From contig JBAIAA010000539.1 in assembly GCA_037893245.1 (NCBI GenBank), positions 529,663 through 593,662 of the forward strand: a stretch of 64,000 bases of DNA. The letters are read 5' to 3'. The stretch comes from Crossaster papposus (Eukaryota; Echinodermata; Asteroidea; Velatida; Solasteridae). Of the stretch, positions 11,400 to 22,268 are shown piece by piece; position 1 is the stretch's first letter; every line of letters begins with the position of its first letter. The position numbers were made by a program, and so were the translations under genes. The notes below the pieces were generated by a model, which saw only the letters and a list, made by a program, of their open reading frames with translations, did no database searches and was not told where the DNA came from.

Positions 11400-11525
11400 A
11401 TTATATAATTTGGCTCTGCAATTATTGTTATGTTCAGTTCAAGAAGATCCTAATATTAAAGGTATTTTAGTGACAGATATCGAAATTAAGATCATTCAAT
11501 ATGCAGATGATACGATGATACAGAA
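11400..11525 (+). pseudogene. LINE reverse transcriptase scrap (YADD motif)
   Basis: Translates to ...NIKGILVTDIEIKIIQYADD..., the usual context of the YADD catalytic motif in non-LTR retrotransposons. Only about 40 residues survive before unrelated sequence begins. Confidence 0.55.
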
Positions 11526-11626
11526 ATGTGGGATAAAATGTTTCTGCGCAGAAATGTGCGAAACAAATTGCGATGTCGCAGAAATCTGCGCAGAAACGTG
11601 CGATGTCCCTTCAGGGCCACCATAGT
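11526..11626. repeat. End of a palindromic MITE family
   Basis: The segment ends in CCCTTCAGGGCCACCATA, the same terminal sequence as the palindromic element at 39146-39345. Short inverted GCGCAGAAA/TTTCTGCGC motifs fill the rest. The other terminus was not found, so this may be one end only. Confidence 0.45.
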
Positions 11627-13894
11627 ATACCTTACGAGTATGGCGAATAAACTGCTGTTGCTGGCATAGTAAACGAGTTACTTGTGCTTGTCTGCTTATC
11701 CTCTTATCCTTCAATTTCTATTACGCACTTATCATAAAAGATTTTTGATAACAAAGGTCGTGTGTTTAGCGGACCATGACTGTTAAAGGCAGACATGTGT
11801 GGGAAAATTACAAAGTTGTAAGATGAATTGCAAGTCCATTGTGTCCTTTGTATTGCCAGGGCCGTACGCCTATGGCATTCGGTATCATCGCAGTAGGTGA
11901 ATACAATGGCTTGACATAAAAAGCAACGAACCTTGGCGATGACGATGCAGCTATTGCAATGCTTACCGGCAGTTGTGGTCGCCCTATTGTTCGACTTTTT
12001 CAAAAAAAGTAATTATTTTTAAATTGCTTGGCGTAAAAAAGCAACGAACCTTGGCGATGACGATGGCATATTTTGCGAAGCTTACCGGCAGTTGTGGCGG
12101 CCCTGTTGTTCGACTTTTTCAAAAAAGGCAATCATTTTAAAACATAATTTAAACATAATCCATGAAGACAGTCTGACTCAAACAGAACATTTCATAACAA
12201 CGTATTTGAAACATAATGTTGAATTTTCTAAATTTACGTTTTACACTCAGAACAGATAACTTCAAAATAACTTTATCACGCATCGTCGTTTAATGAAATA
12301 ATTTCCCCTTTTAAAACACGAATATTTTTAGGACTAAAGTAACCTTAATCTAGAAATGCAAGACGGCAATTATTGCTTGAAACATTCTTACTTACTTGGT
12401 GTGATTGGCTTTTTTTCAAAATATCGAATTTTTTTTCTTGTGTACTTTAAAGATTATAGCCTAAATGTGTATTTTGGTTTTTATTTGGCAGGCCAGTTTT
12501 TACAGTTTTAAATGTTCACTCTAATAATTATGATTATGTATGTAAAGGCCCGTGAGGCGGAAGTGAACTGCGGAAGCGATATTACTTATGAATATTTTGA
12601 AGGCATCTCCCAAGAAAAAAAAAGCCAAAAGGTCCATTTTCTGGGGTAAATAATGGTATTTTGATGTAGAAATAACGGTACTGGCACACGAAAATGTTTG
12701 GTCCCATTGTTGGTCCCATCAAGTACAAATTCGCACCCCCCATAAAAAATCCTGCGTACGGGCCTGAGGACCGGCTGTCCTTTTGCGTGCTGCACATTGG
12801 CATTGTGCCTACAATACCACTTTTTGCATCGCTGCGACGTAGCGGTCGGAAGATCCACATTCACTTTGTGAATTTGATCAATATGAGCAAGACGTACATG
12901 TAGCCTCCGCTGATGTATACCCGGCCCGTTGACCAGCCAATTACTAGGTCGGCTGGCCATAACGGGTGCCTAAAGGGAGGACTTCGATCCTAATGGTGGG
13001 GAATTGTGCAGGTTTGCGATTCTGATGGAGGTAGAGCCTGGATTGGTGTTCGTTTTAGGAAACAAGGTAGGAGATATCTAAATTTTTGCCGGTGGTCGAA
13101 CATGACACCGGTAAGGAGGTACAATTTTATGGAGCAGCCATGTCATTTTGTCAATGTGAAATTTGATTATGGTTATTCGGCTGCGGAAGGTCATAATAAG
13201 AATTTGGGCAAGTTCTTGTTTAAAATTCGTTCTTTTGAATACCATTTGTGTGTTTTCACATATACCATGTAGGAATTCCTCAATGTATATACGTACGTTG
13301 AGGCTGACAGGGTCAGCGCGACGGGCGTGGTACATTAGGTAGGCGTACGCAGTCTTTGTATTGTACAAAGCTATTGTACAACGCTATTGCACAACGCTAT
13401 TGCACAAAGCTATATTGTACTTTGGATAATAGCACGCGCTCAAGCATGCACGACACGACACTGCGAGAAGAAGATGGCCTCGCATTCCTGCGGAATTTTC
13501 ACGAAGGCGTGGGTATTGTCCAAAGGTATGTGGATATGGGAATTTGGTTATTTATAAGTAGGCCTATGTCGGACCGGGTTTTATCATGGTTCTTATAGTA
13601 GTACTCTTTAGTAAAGAAAATGCCGGTCCGATTATCAGAGTATACCAAATCTATGAGTAATGCAAGGGTGTCTAAAATGAAGAAGACGTAAGGTGGCTTT
13701 CAAAATGCAAAGCATGTACATGTACATTTTATTTGTAATCCTTAGCGTCGCCGTGAGTATATTAGTGGTAGCTTTGGCACAGTATACAGAGGCGTGTGCA
13801 GGATTTTTTCCTGCGGGGGGCTGAATCAAAATCGTTTCGGTAGAGCGAAGCGAGCGGAGAGTCTAACAGCGTTTGGTCCAGGATCACTCTCGAA
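11627..13894. other. No recognised gene; tandem duplication and dispersed repeat
   Basis: A unit of about 110 bp starting near AAAAAGCAACGAACCTTGGC is duplicated in tandem (about 11918-12029 and 12030-12127). A minus-strand frame of 99 codons (11704-12003) has a Cys/His-rich stretch (KHCNSC, CFLC, YCDDTECH) that I do not recognise; it overlaps the duplication and I do not call it a gene. At about 12828-12880, GCATCGCTGCGACGTAGCGG begins a sequence also present near 31070. Confidence 0.4.
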
Positions 13895-15828
13895 ATGAAG
13901 GCCAAGAAAAGTATGCCTTATGTGAAAAATCTATCAGACGCTCAACTCTCCAACATTGAACTGGTAGCATTGGGCAGGGGCTTTAACTTCATCCCGACCC
14001 CCCCAAAACCAAAAAGGTCGACCATCCTTCGCCATTCCCGATCATTCTTCAGAAAGATGAGATTACGGTTAAGAATGGCAGGGAGAGTCAGACCTATAAG
14101 CAAAGCTCACACCCGTTCAAACTACCATATGCTTCAACTTGGACTCCCCAACCTACCTTCAATCTAAACCTAGAGTCATAATATATTGAAGGCACTCTGG
14201 AGGAACTGTCCAGACTAAAAATTCAAAATGTCAAACTAAATATAACAAAAGCAGAACGTGTTGCGCTATCTGGCCTTAAGAAAAGACAGGATATTATCAT
14301 CAAACAATTCGATAAAGGCCGCGGTGTGTGCGTCCTTAACAAACAAGACTACATACGTGAAGGGACACGACAATTAACAGACCCCCACTATGAAGAAATT
14401 AACAGGGACCTGACCGATAAAACCGCGGAATTAGTCTCTCAAGCCATACGCCAACTCTACGTGGACGGAGTCATATCGAAAGACATATCTGAGTTTCTTA
14501 ACCCCCGCAACCACGACATTAAAACACCTTGCCTTTACCTTCTACCGAAAGTTCACAAAAAGCACCGGAAGGAACACGGTTCATGGGGAGGCCCATCATT
14601 AGTGGTTGCGGAGGACCGACTCAATCCATATCCAAATACATAGACTATTTCTTGCTCCCAATTGTCAAACAGCAAAGCACATACACACGCGATTCTGGGC
14701 ATGTGCTTGAAAAACTAAATAACCTGACATTGGAGCAAGATAACTTATTGATAACACTGGATATATTATCCATGTATACTAACTGCCCACAAGATGAGGC
14801 AATTAAATCAGTCTGTGACGCACTTAATGCAATGGCCGACGACGGACTATACGCAATACCCAAGCCCACGACAGACCACGCGCGACGTCTCCTTGAACTC
14901 ATTATGCGCCGAAACACGTTTGAATTCAATGGCAAGTTTTTCAGACAAAAAATTGGCGTGGCCATGGGCAGCGAATGCAGTCCGGAGATTTGTGACATAA
15001 CCCTTTTCAAATACGAACAAGACACAATTCTCCCTCACAATCCCTCAATTGTAAGCTACATGAGATATAGAGACGATGTTTTTATAATCTTTAACGGAAA
15101 TGAAAAGCAGGCTGCTGACCTAGTGCAATCACTTAATATAATTCATCCCACGCTGAAGTTCACGGCTGAGATCTCGCACCGCCAAGTCACTTTTCTCGAC
15201 CTTATTATCTACAAAGGCGAACGATTCATACATGAAGGGATATTGAATACTCGAGTCGCTACCAATACATACATACATACTGATACATTTCAGTACCTAG
15301 CTCGAGATTCAGCACACCCTAAGTCGGAATTCGGCAGATTAATCAAGGGCGAAGTGACCAGATACAAACGTATATGTACCCATTCAAAAGAATTTGAGGA
15401 GAGGGTTGAATTCTTCAAAGACAAACTTCAAAAGCGCGGATACAAAAACTAAAACCTAGCCCTCCTTTCTCAAAGGGGCAAGACTCCCGCGGACCCTAAG
15501 CGTGAAAAAAACAAACCACAATATCCCACTGGTGTTCGTCCTACCATACTACCCACATGTCGCGCACCCAGCCCTCAAACGGGCTATCCTCAAACACTGG
15601 CCCATGATTAGCAAAAACGAATATCTGAATAGGCTATTTGATACCCAACCCATCCTGGCATACAAACGGCACAAAAACATAAAATATGAACTTGTTCGAT
15701 TTAGAACTAAAGCATCTCCACAATCCAACCAAGAGGAACATACCCCATGGGGATGTGTGTTTGGACTAGGGTATAAAATAGATAAGAGGGCTGGCAAGTT
15801 TTGCGGTTGGTTTTATTGTTTTCTCTAA
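13895..15828 (+). pseudogene. Penelope-like element, second family, no GIY-YIG seen
   Basis: An N-terminal block with LSNIELVALGRGFNFIPTP is typical of Penelope proteins and ends in a stop at about 14165. The RT part starts near 14190 (VALSGLKKRQDIIIKQFDKG), changes frame near 14565-14590 (KVHKKHRKEHG to GTRFMGRPIISGCGG), then runs open to 15452. It carries DILSMYTNCP (motif A), GVAMGSECSP and YRDDVFIIF, a YRDD in place of the YIDD of the other family. A third frame (15502-15828) holds the post-RT connector (IPLVFVLPYYPHV...). No GIY-YIG module follows. At least two lesions make it inactive. Confidence 0.8.
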
Positions 15829-15985
15829 CAAGTTTCATGGTAAGCCAGAGATGAACAGATGGAACAGAGGTAACCCCTCCCCCCTTCTTTTGTGGTGTTT
15901 AGTGTTTTCCGGAGTGTTGTGGTTTCTCCGAAATTCTGTTTAGATTTTTGGGGGATGCTTTAGGTAACCATGGTATAGACAGGGA
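15829..15985. other. Sequence between the Penelope remnant and the minisatellites
   Basis: No gene. The first minisatellite-like unit (GGGAAAAGCCCCGTTTATAC) begins directly after this stretch, so the remnant's 3' flank may be where the array seeded. Confidence 0.4.
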
Positions 15986-16485
15986 AAAGCCCCGTTTATA
16001 CAAAATGACATAAAAAGCCATTCATAAAAATGAAGTGAAACGCCCCGTTTATACAAAATGAGGTGAAAAGTCATTCATACAAAATGAGGTGAAAAGCCAT
16101 TCATACAAATGAGGTGAAAAACCATTCATAAAAAATTGGGGTGAAAAGCCATTTATAAGAAATGAGGTAAAAAGCCCCATTCATAGAAATGAGGTAAAAA
16201 GCCCCATTCATAGAAATGAGGTGAAAATCCCCATTCATAGAGATGAGGTGAAAAGCCCCATTCATAGAAAGGAGGTGAAAAGCCCCATTCATAGAATTGA
16301 GGTGAAAAGCCCCATTCATAGAATTGAGGTGAAAATCCCCATTCATAGAAATGAGGTGAAAACCCCCATTCATAGAAATGAGGTGAAAAGCCCCATTCAT
16401 GGAAAAGAGGTGAAAAGTCCTATTCATGGAAAAGAGGTGAAAAGTCCCATTCATAAAAATGAGGTGGAGAGCAACAGACATTGAT
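15986..16485. repeat. Minisatellite 1, about 30-bp unit
   Basis: About 16 imperfect units of the type GAGGTGAAAAGCCCCATTCA plus TAGAAAT. Because the unit is a multiple of three in its central part, both strands show long repetitive open frames; these are by-products. The core GAAAAGCCCC is shared with minisatellite 2. Confidence 0.85.
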
Positions 16486-16494
16486 GTTTATTTT

Positions 16495-18245
16495 TGACAG
16501 GTGGAAAACCTGATTTGTAGACATGAATGGTCAAAAGCACCGTTGATAGGCATTAAATAGAAAGCCCCATATACAAATATATAAATTGAGGCGAAAGGCT
16601 ATAGATGGGTGTGGGGGAAGGCTCTAGAGATCGATGTGGGGAAAATCCCCAGAGATCGATGTGGGGAAAAGCCCCGGAGATCGATGTGGGGAAAAGCCCC
16701 GGAGATCGATGTGGGGAAAAGCCCCGGAGATCGATGCGGGGAAAAATCCCCAGAGATCGATGTGGGGAGAAATCCACAGAAATAGATGTGGGGAAAGGCC
16801 CCAGGCTGAGGGGTGGGGAAAGGCCCCAGAGAAATGGGGAAAAGCCCTAATAGTTAAATGTAAGGAAAAAACCTAGATTTTAATGTGAGAAAAAGCCTCG
16901 GATATTAATGTGGGTAAAGGCCCCAGGGAGATATGTATAGAAAACCTCCAGAAATAGATGTGGGGAAAAGCCGGAAGTGGAAAACCTGATTTGTAGACAT
17001 GAATGGTCAAAAGCACCGTTGATAGGCATGAAATAGAAAGCCCCATATACAAATATATAAATTGAGGCGAAAGGCTATAGATGGGTGTGGGGGAAGGCCC
17101 TAGAGATCGATGTGGGGAAAAGCCCCGGAGATCAATGTGGGGAAAAGTCCCGGAGATCGATGCGGGGAAAAATCCCCAGAGATCGATGTGGGGAGAAATC
17201 CCCAGAGATCGATGTGGGGAAAAGCCCCGGAGATCGATGTGGGGAAAAGCCCCGGAGATCGATGCGGGGAAAAATCCCCAGAGACCGATGTGGGGAGAAA
17301 TCCACAGAAATAGATGTGGGGAAAGGCCCCAGGCTGAGGGGTGGGAAAAGGCCCCAGAGAAATGGGGAAAAGCCCTATAGTTAAATGTAAGGAAAAACCT
17401 AGATTTTAATGTGAGAAAAAGCCTCAGATATTAATGTGGGTAAAGGCCCCAGGGAGATATGTATAGAAAACCTCAAGAAATAGATGTGGGGAAAAGCCGG
17501 AGATTAATGTGAGGCAAAAACCCAGAGTTTAATGTGGAAAAAACAACAGACATTGATGTTTATTTTTGACAGGTGGAAAACCTGATTTGTAGACATGAAT
17601 GGTCAAAAGCACCGTTCATAGACATGAAATAGAAAGCCCCATATACAAAGATATAAATTGAGGCGAAAGGCTATTGATGGGTGTGGGGGGAGGCCCTAGA
17701 GATCGATGTGGAAAAAAGCCTCGGAGATCGATGTGGGGAAAAGCCCCGGAGATCGATGCGGGGAAAAATCCCCAGAAATAGATGTGGGGAAAGGCCCCAG
17801 GCTGAGAGGTGGGGGAAAGGCCCCAGGTTGAGATGGGGAAAGGCCCCAGAGAAATGGGAAAAAGCAAGGAATTAAATGTAAGGAAAAAACCTAGATTTTA
17901 ATGTGAGGAAAAGGCTCGGATGTTAATGTGGGGAAAGGCACCAGGGAGATATGTATAGAATGTGTAGATGTATAGATGTATAGATGTGGGGAAAAGCCAG
18001 AGATTAATGTGAGACAAAAACCCAGAGTTTAATGTGACAAAACCAGACATTGATGTGGGGAAAGGCCCAAGGCAGAAAGGTGGGGGAAAGGCCCCAGAAA
18101 AAAATGCGGGGAAAAGCCCCAGAGATCGATGTGGGGAAAAGCCCCAGAGATCGATGTGGGGAAAAGCCCCAGAGATCGATGTGGGGAAGAGCCCCAGATA
18201 TTGATGTTGGCGAAGGCACAAGGCAGAGGTTGGGAAAGACCCAAT
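16495..18245. repeat. Minisatellite 2, about 25-bp unit in three higher-order blocks
   Basis: The basic unit is GAGATCGATGTGGGGAAAAG followed by CCCCG. GGGG and CCCC can pair around AAAAG, so each unit is a potential small hairpin. A longer block starting with GTGGAAAACCTGATTTGTAG recurs near 16501, 16977 and 17573, each followed by a new run of 25-bp units with private variants. This is higher-order duplication by unequal exchange or slippage. Confidence 0.85.
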
Positions 18246-20640
18246 TTGTAATAATGTATTTATAAAAAGGGGAATAGCCCCAGTGAATTAAGAAGGCAGG
18301 TAAAGGTATCTGTTATGTTTTATATATTGTTTTAGTTATTCGGCCACGAATGGCAACAAACGAACAATATGCTTGTGCAGAAAGTAGGATAATGTAATAA
18401 TGTAGTAAAGCAACAAAGCAACAAACAAGGGCAAGCAAAGGGTTATGAATATTACTTAGACAGCAATAGGAAGTCAAGGTTGTTACAATAGAAGACAAAA
18501 CAGGAACGAGGCAATACCAACATAAAATAGTCAAGAAAGATGAAATGAATAATGAAGCGGGTATTTATGGTAAATTGGATCTAAAACGTATAAGGTTTGA
18601 CGCTTGTAGGTTGTAGATATTGCCTAATAAAACAGAGGCATGACAATGGGGGCAACAGCCCAAGTTTAAATAGCACGGGGTTATTAATGTGTATTCTGTA
18701 TTCCCCTTAAATGTAAGCTAGATAGGCCGATTCAGTGGCCACAGATTCTCGGGAGGTCGACAACTCGCATTGCATGATTTTGACGTCTGACCAATTGGTC
18801 GCTATGCTTCCGGCGGGATTCTTCGCCTTAGCGTGATTTTCTGCACTTGGGTTGAGTTAACGTATTTCACTTGTAGGCAAATTATACCCACTTGGTTTTA
18901 GTAATGGTTGGGGGTTTTCGTTTGTAAATGCGACCCCCATCACTGTTAATAAAGAGGAAAGGAAACATTTGAGCACTTCAAGGTTTTAGTTACCTGCTTG
19001 TATGAAATTACACGAAGGTTAAAATTGCACTGTGCAAGTGTTTGGCCATGCCCACGTCACGCTACAAGACACTCACTATGGCGGGCGTGGCCCAATCGAT
19101 GAATTTTGATGTCCACGGTTTTGTCTTGCAAATAACAGTGAAGTTTAAGAAATAAAGCAAACAACAAATGAGGGGATAAACCCCGGTTATAGCAATGAGA
19201 TAATACAACCTCTCGGGGAAATGGGACTAACAATAATAATTGGGGAATGAGTACCGTAAATAAAGGAAGCAGGCCGCAAAATGAGTTAGGCAAAGCGCAT
19301 TATCAGGAGATAAATATCAAGGCCACTGTCAGCTAATCAATCATAAGGAGGAGGTAAATCGTGATTTTGAATTCTTTGGGGCTAGCATGCATCAGTAGAT
19401 ATATTTTAAATTTTTAGCTGAGCTAACCGATTTGCATAAGAATACTTTGCAGGAAGGACCATGATGCATTGAAGTGGGAGAGTGCTGTAGCAAGCACTGG
19501 AAGGATGCAAGTCAGGTTTAGAACTTTGGCACATCAGAAGTGAAAGCACATCATTGGGTACTCTTCAAAACAATGGTCTCGTCTGGCGCACCAATTGAAG
19601 GGGTTACGATGAAGAAGGGACATCTGGAAAGTATTGGAGATTGTGAGTATTGTTTGAAACGAAATAACACGGAGATGCTGCCCAGCAGTCCAGTGAGGCT
19701 GGTAAGTAACAGGTCAGACTCATTTCGTCCACTCTGTTTTGCCGTCGAAGCTTGGTGCTCCCAAAGTTAATGGCATTGTAAAGTATTTGCATCGCTGCTT
19801 TGTTCGGACTCCAGAGTCCACATTTGATCTTAGGTATGGGTAGAAGGATTCTTCGCTCCGAACTTAGACCCCCAATCCAATCCACTATTCTCTCTTCCTC
19901 TACCCCACAACCCCCATCCCATCCCATATCTCATCCCATTTCTCAGCCCTAATCTTACCCGTGATTATCCTCGGGATACACAGCCTTTGCCACCAATAGT
20001 TTTTGTATCGATTTGTCTACCAGTTAATGGTCTTGATGTGTTGTTCCCTGCCGACAGGATTCTCTAGCCGCTAACCCTCAAATGAGGACCAGCCCATGTT
20101 TTGCAGGTACCATCCTTGTTTGCACACTACCGCAAGGCGTTTGGCAACTTTTACTATTCCTCATAGAGCCGTCTCAAGCTGCCTTACCTTTCTGCATTGT
20201 ACCTTTTCTCATTGTTCCCTTACTGCTGTAGCCGACTAATTCTTAATTTCGCTTTGTCACACGGTGTCGCCTCATCAGCCCTTGGCATGTTGCAAAAAAG
20301 TGAAGGCCTGGACTACCCCGAGATGGATTGTAGCACCTTGACCATTCTTACAATGCACATACATGTAGTTTGTCTTCGTCTCGACGACATATATACATGC
20401 TGAAATCTGAGCTGCCTAAAACGACCTCTCGTCTTGCCCGTCAGCAAATTTCGAGTGAAAACCGCTTTTTCACCGAGCCCATCCATCGGCAAAATTTGGC
20501 CGCCGTCCATTATACCTCCAGGTTGCTTCAAATTAAGGGACATCCTCATCCCAGTCGACCAGCGCTATCCGAATTCCCTCAAATGCTAAATGATATGTTG
20601 TACCATATAAATTGGACTTGTGTAAATTTAAACAAGAGCA
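18246..20640. other. No gene; scattered minisatellite-like pieces and a dispersed repeat
   Basis: Isolated GGGG...CCCC motifs (for example near 18268, 18645 and 19170) look like decayed relatives of minisatellite 2. At about 19775-19850 lies a sequence (GTATTTGCATCGCTGCTTTG...) present in inverted form near 31258-31335. No coding domain recognised. Confidence 0.4.
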
Positions 20641-20649
20641 TCATAAATA

Positions 20650-20940
20650 AATCAACCCCAACCGAATACAAGTGGATCCATTTCAATTTCCGCTGCGCCG
20701 ACTACTCACTCTATCTATTAGATCGATGAGAAATCTGAGATCACCTCTAGGTATCAACATTCAGAGTAATCTGAGCTGGAACAGTCAGACCCGACATGCA
20801 GCATTCAAAGCTACCCGCATCTTGAACTTCCTCATGCGAAACTTCTACCCAGCCTCAAAAGGCTGCCAAGGAGAAGTTGTACACTGCCTTAGTTAGACCA
20901 AACCTTGAGTAGGGGTTTCCCGCTTTGTCTGTGGTGATTT
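20650..20940 (+). pseudogene. LINE reverse transcriptase C-terminal remnant
   Basis: One frame reads LGINIQSNLSWNSQTRHAAF then KATRILNFLMRNFY, and a shifted frame continues with a remnant of LVRPNLE...FP. This is the usual post-RT region of CR1/L2/Jockey-type LINEs. It has at least one frameshift and a stop. Confidence 0.6.
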
Positions 20941-21604
20941 CTTAAGAAGAAGTAGCGTCTCAAAACATGCTGGCAAACTAATGCTGGTTATAACTGTAAG
21001 ATAGAAGGAAAGCGAACCAACTCACCTACATATACAAAATCCTCCACAACATATTGTTAAAATTAAACCTACCGTCCTGAAACCAAAACTTTACTTGACT
21101 GCGCAGGGGGAACAACGAACAAATCAATGAAAACACAGCCAACACTAACATTTACCTTTAGTCCTTTCTTCCCAAAATTGTGAGAAAGTGGAACAAGCAA
21201 CAAAAGGAAACAAGCAACAATAGGAAACAAGCAAAATGCAGCATACTGTGGCGGGAACTCCACAGGCCAATCTAAGGCTGTTAGGATAAGTCGGACACCC
21301 ATTAAACCGACGACAATCTTCCCAACCCAAGGCTCATCCCTATACGAGAGATCACTCAGAGAGCAACCTAAAGGCTAAGGGTGCAGGTCCGTTTTGGTGG
21401 ACATATACCACCGATTATGATGATGGCGATTACTCTCTGTTAATAACACAATAAACCTGTGAACAAAGACACCTTATTGTCGGTATAGGCCTACAAAGAT
21501 CAACAATGATGATTTATTCGCAACAATCAATACAATGTACGATAATTACGATTCAATTGGGGCTGTTTCATTTCCTGAGTTCTTAATTACTGGGGGGGGG
21601 GGGG
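20941..21604. other. No gene seen
   Basis: Nothing beyond short chance frames; a poly-G run lies at 21593-21603. Confidence 0.4.
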
Positions 21605-21895
21605 AACCTACTGCTTACAGCAGCAACGCGCAACCGCATCAACAATGTGCAACGCCATGCGCAACGCGCGACAGCATCAACAATGTGCAACGCCATGCGC
21701 AACGCCCAACTACGTAATGTCCAACAGCATACGCAGTGCACAACAGCATACGCAGTGTACTGCAGCATACGCAATGTACTACCGCATACGCAATGTACTA
21801 CAGCATATACAATGCACTATAGCGTACATAATGTATTATAGCATATACAATGCACCACAGCATATACAATGCACTGGTGGTGTGCGCAATGTACG
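21605..21895. repeat. Minisatellite of about 20-bp units
   Basis: Degenerate units such as AGCATACGCAATGTACTAC and AGCATATACAATGCACTAT follow each other about 10 times, preceded by longer AACGCCATGCGCAACGC-type units. Open frames on both strands are by-products. Confidence 0.7.
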
Positions 21896-22268
21896 TACAA
21901 CTCAGAACACAAGTCGTGAACCTACATGTACTGTACTTCTTTCGGTGGCGCGGCACTCCACCAACTAACCATGAACACGCATTACGTACCACCCAGGTAA
22001 ACACGTACACCATGTAAAAACACCTACATGTACATGTATACATGTAGACACTACCACACTGAGGGCATACTTGTCATTCTATCCAATGGAGGACACTTGA
22101 GTGTGTGTGAATTACACCTATCAAAGTGAGGACACTACACTAAATTGCTGGTTGTCCATTGGTTTCATATTGATGTGCATTCTAAAGTCATCATTGCGAT
22201 TGCAAATTCTAAATAGTCAAGTACTCTGACGCATCCGTACATGTATGTGAACTGACGAAACACCCTGC
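21896..22268. other. 3' flank of the minus-strand recombinase gene
   Basis: No gene. The sequence TTGAGTGTGTGTGAATTAC at about 22093 also occurs immediately next to each cassette exon at 25.85-27.95 kb, but here without the exon. Confidence 0.4.

Noticed and set aside
11704-12003. Cys-rich minus-strand frame
   Set aside because: Not recognised as any domain and partly overlaps a tandem duplication; kept only as a remark.
12600-13000. Possible tRNA-derived SINE
   Set aside because: I could not find convincing A and B boxes or a cloverleaf.
16200-16480. Regular short repeats considered as a CRISPR array
   Set aside because: Units are contiguous without unique spacers, and the window is eukaryotic.
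16101-18265. Long repetitive open frames on both strands
   Set aside because: They are by-products of minisatellite periods; several overlapping frames are open at once and no start context or domain is present.
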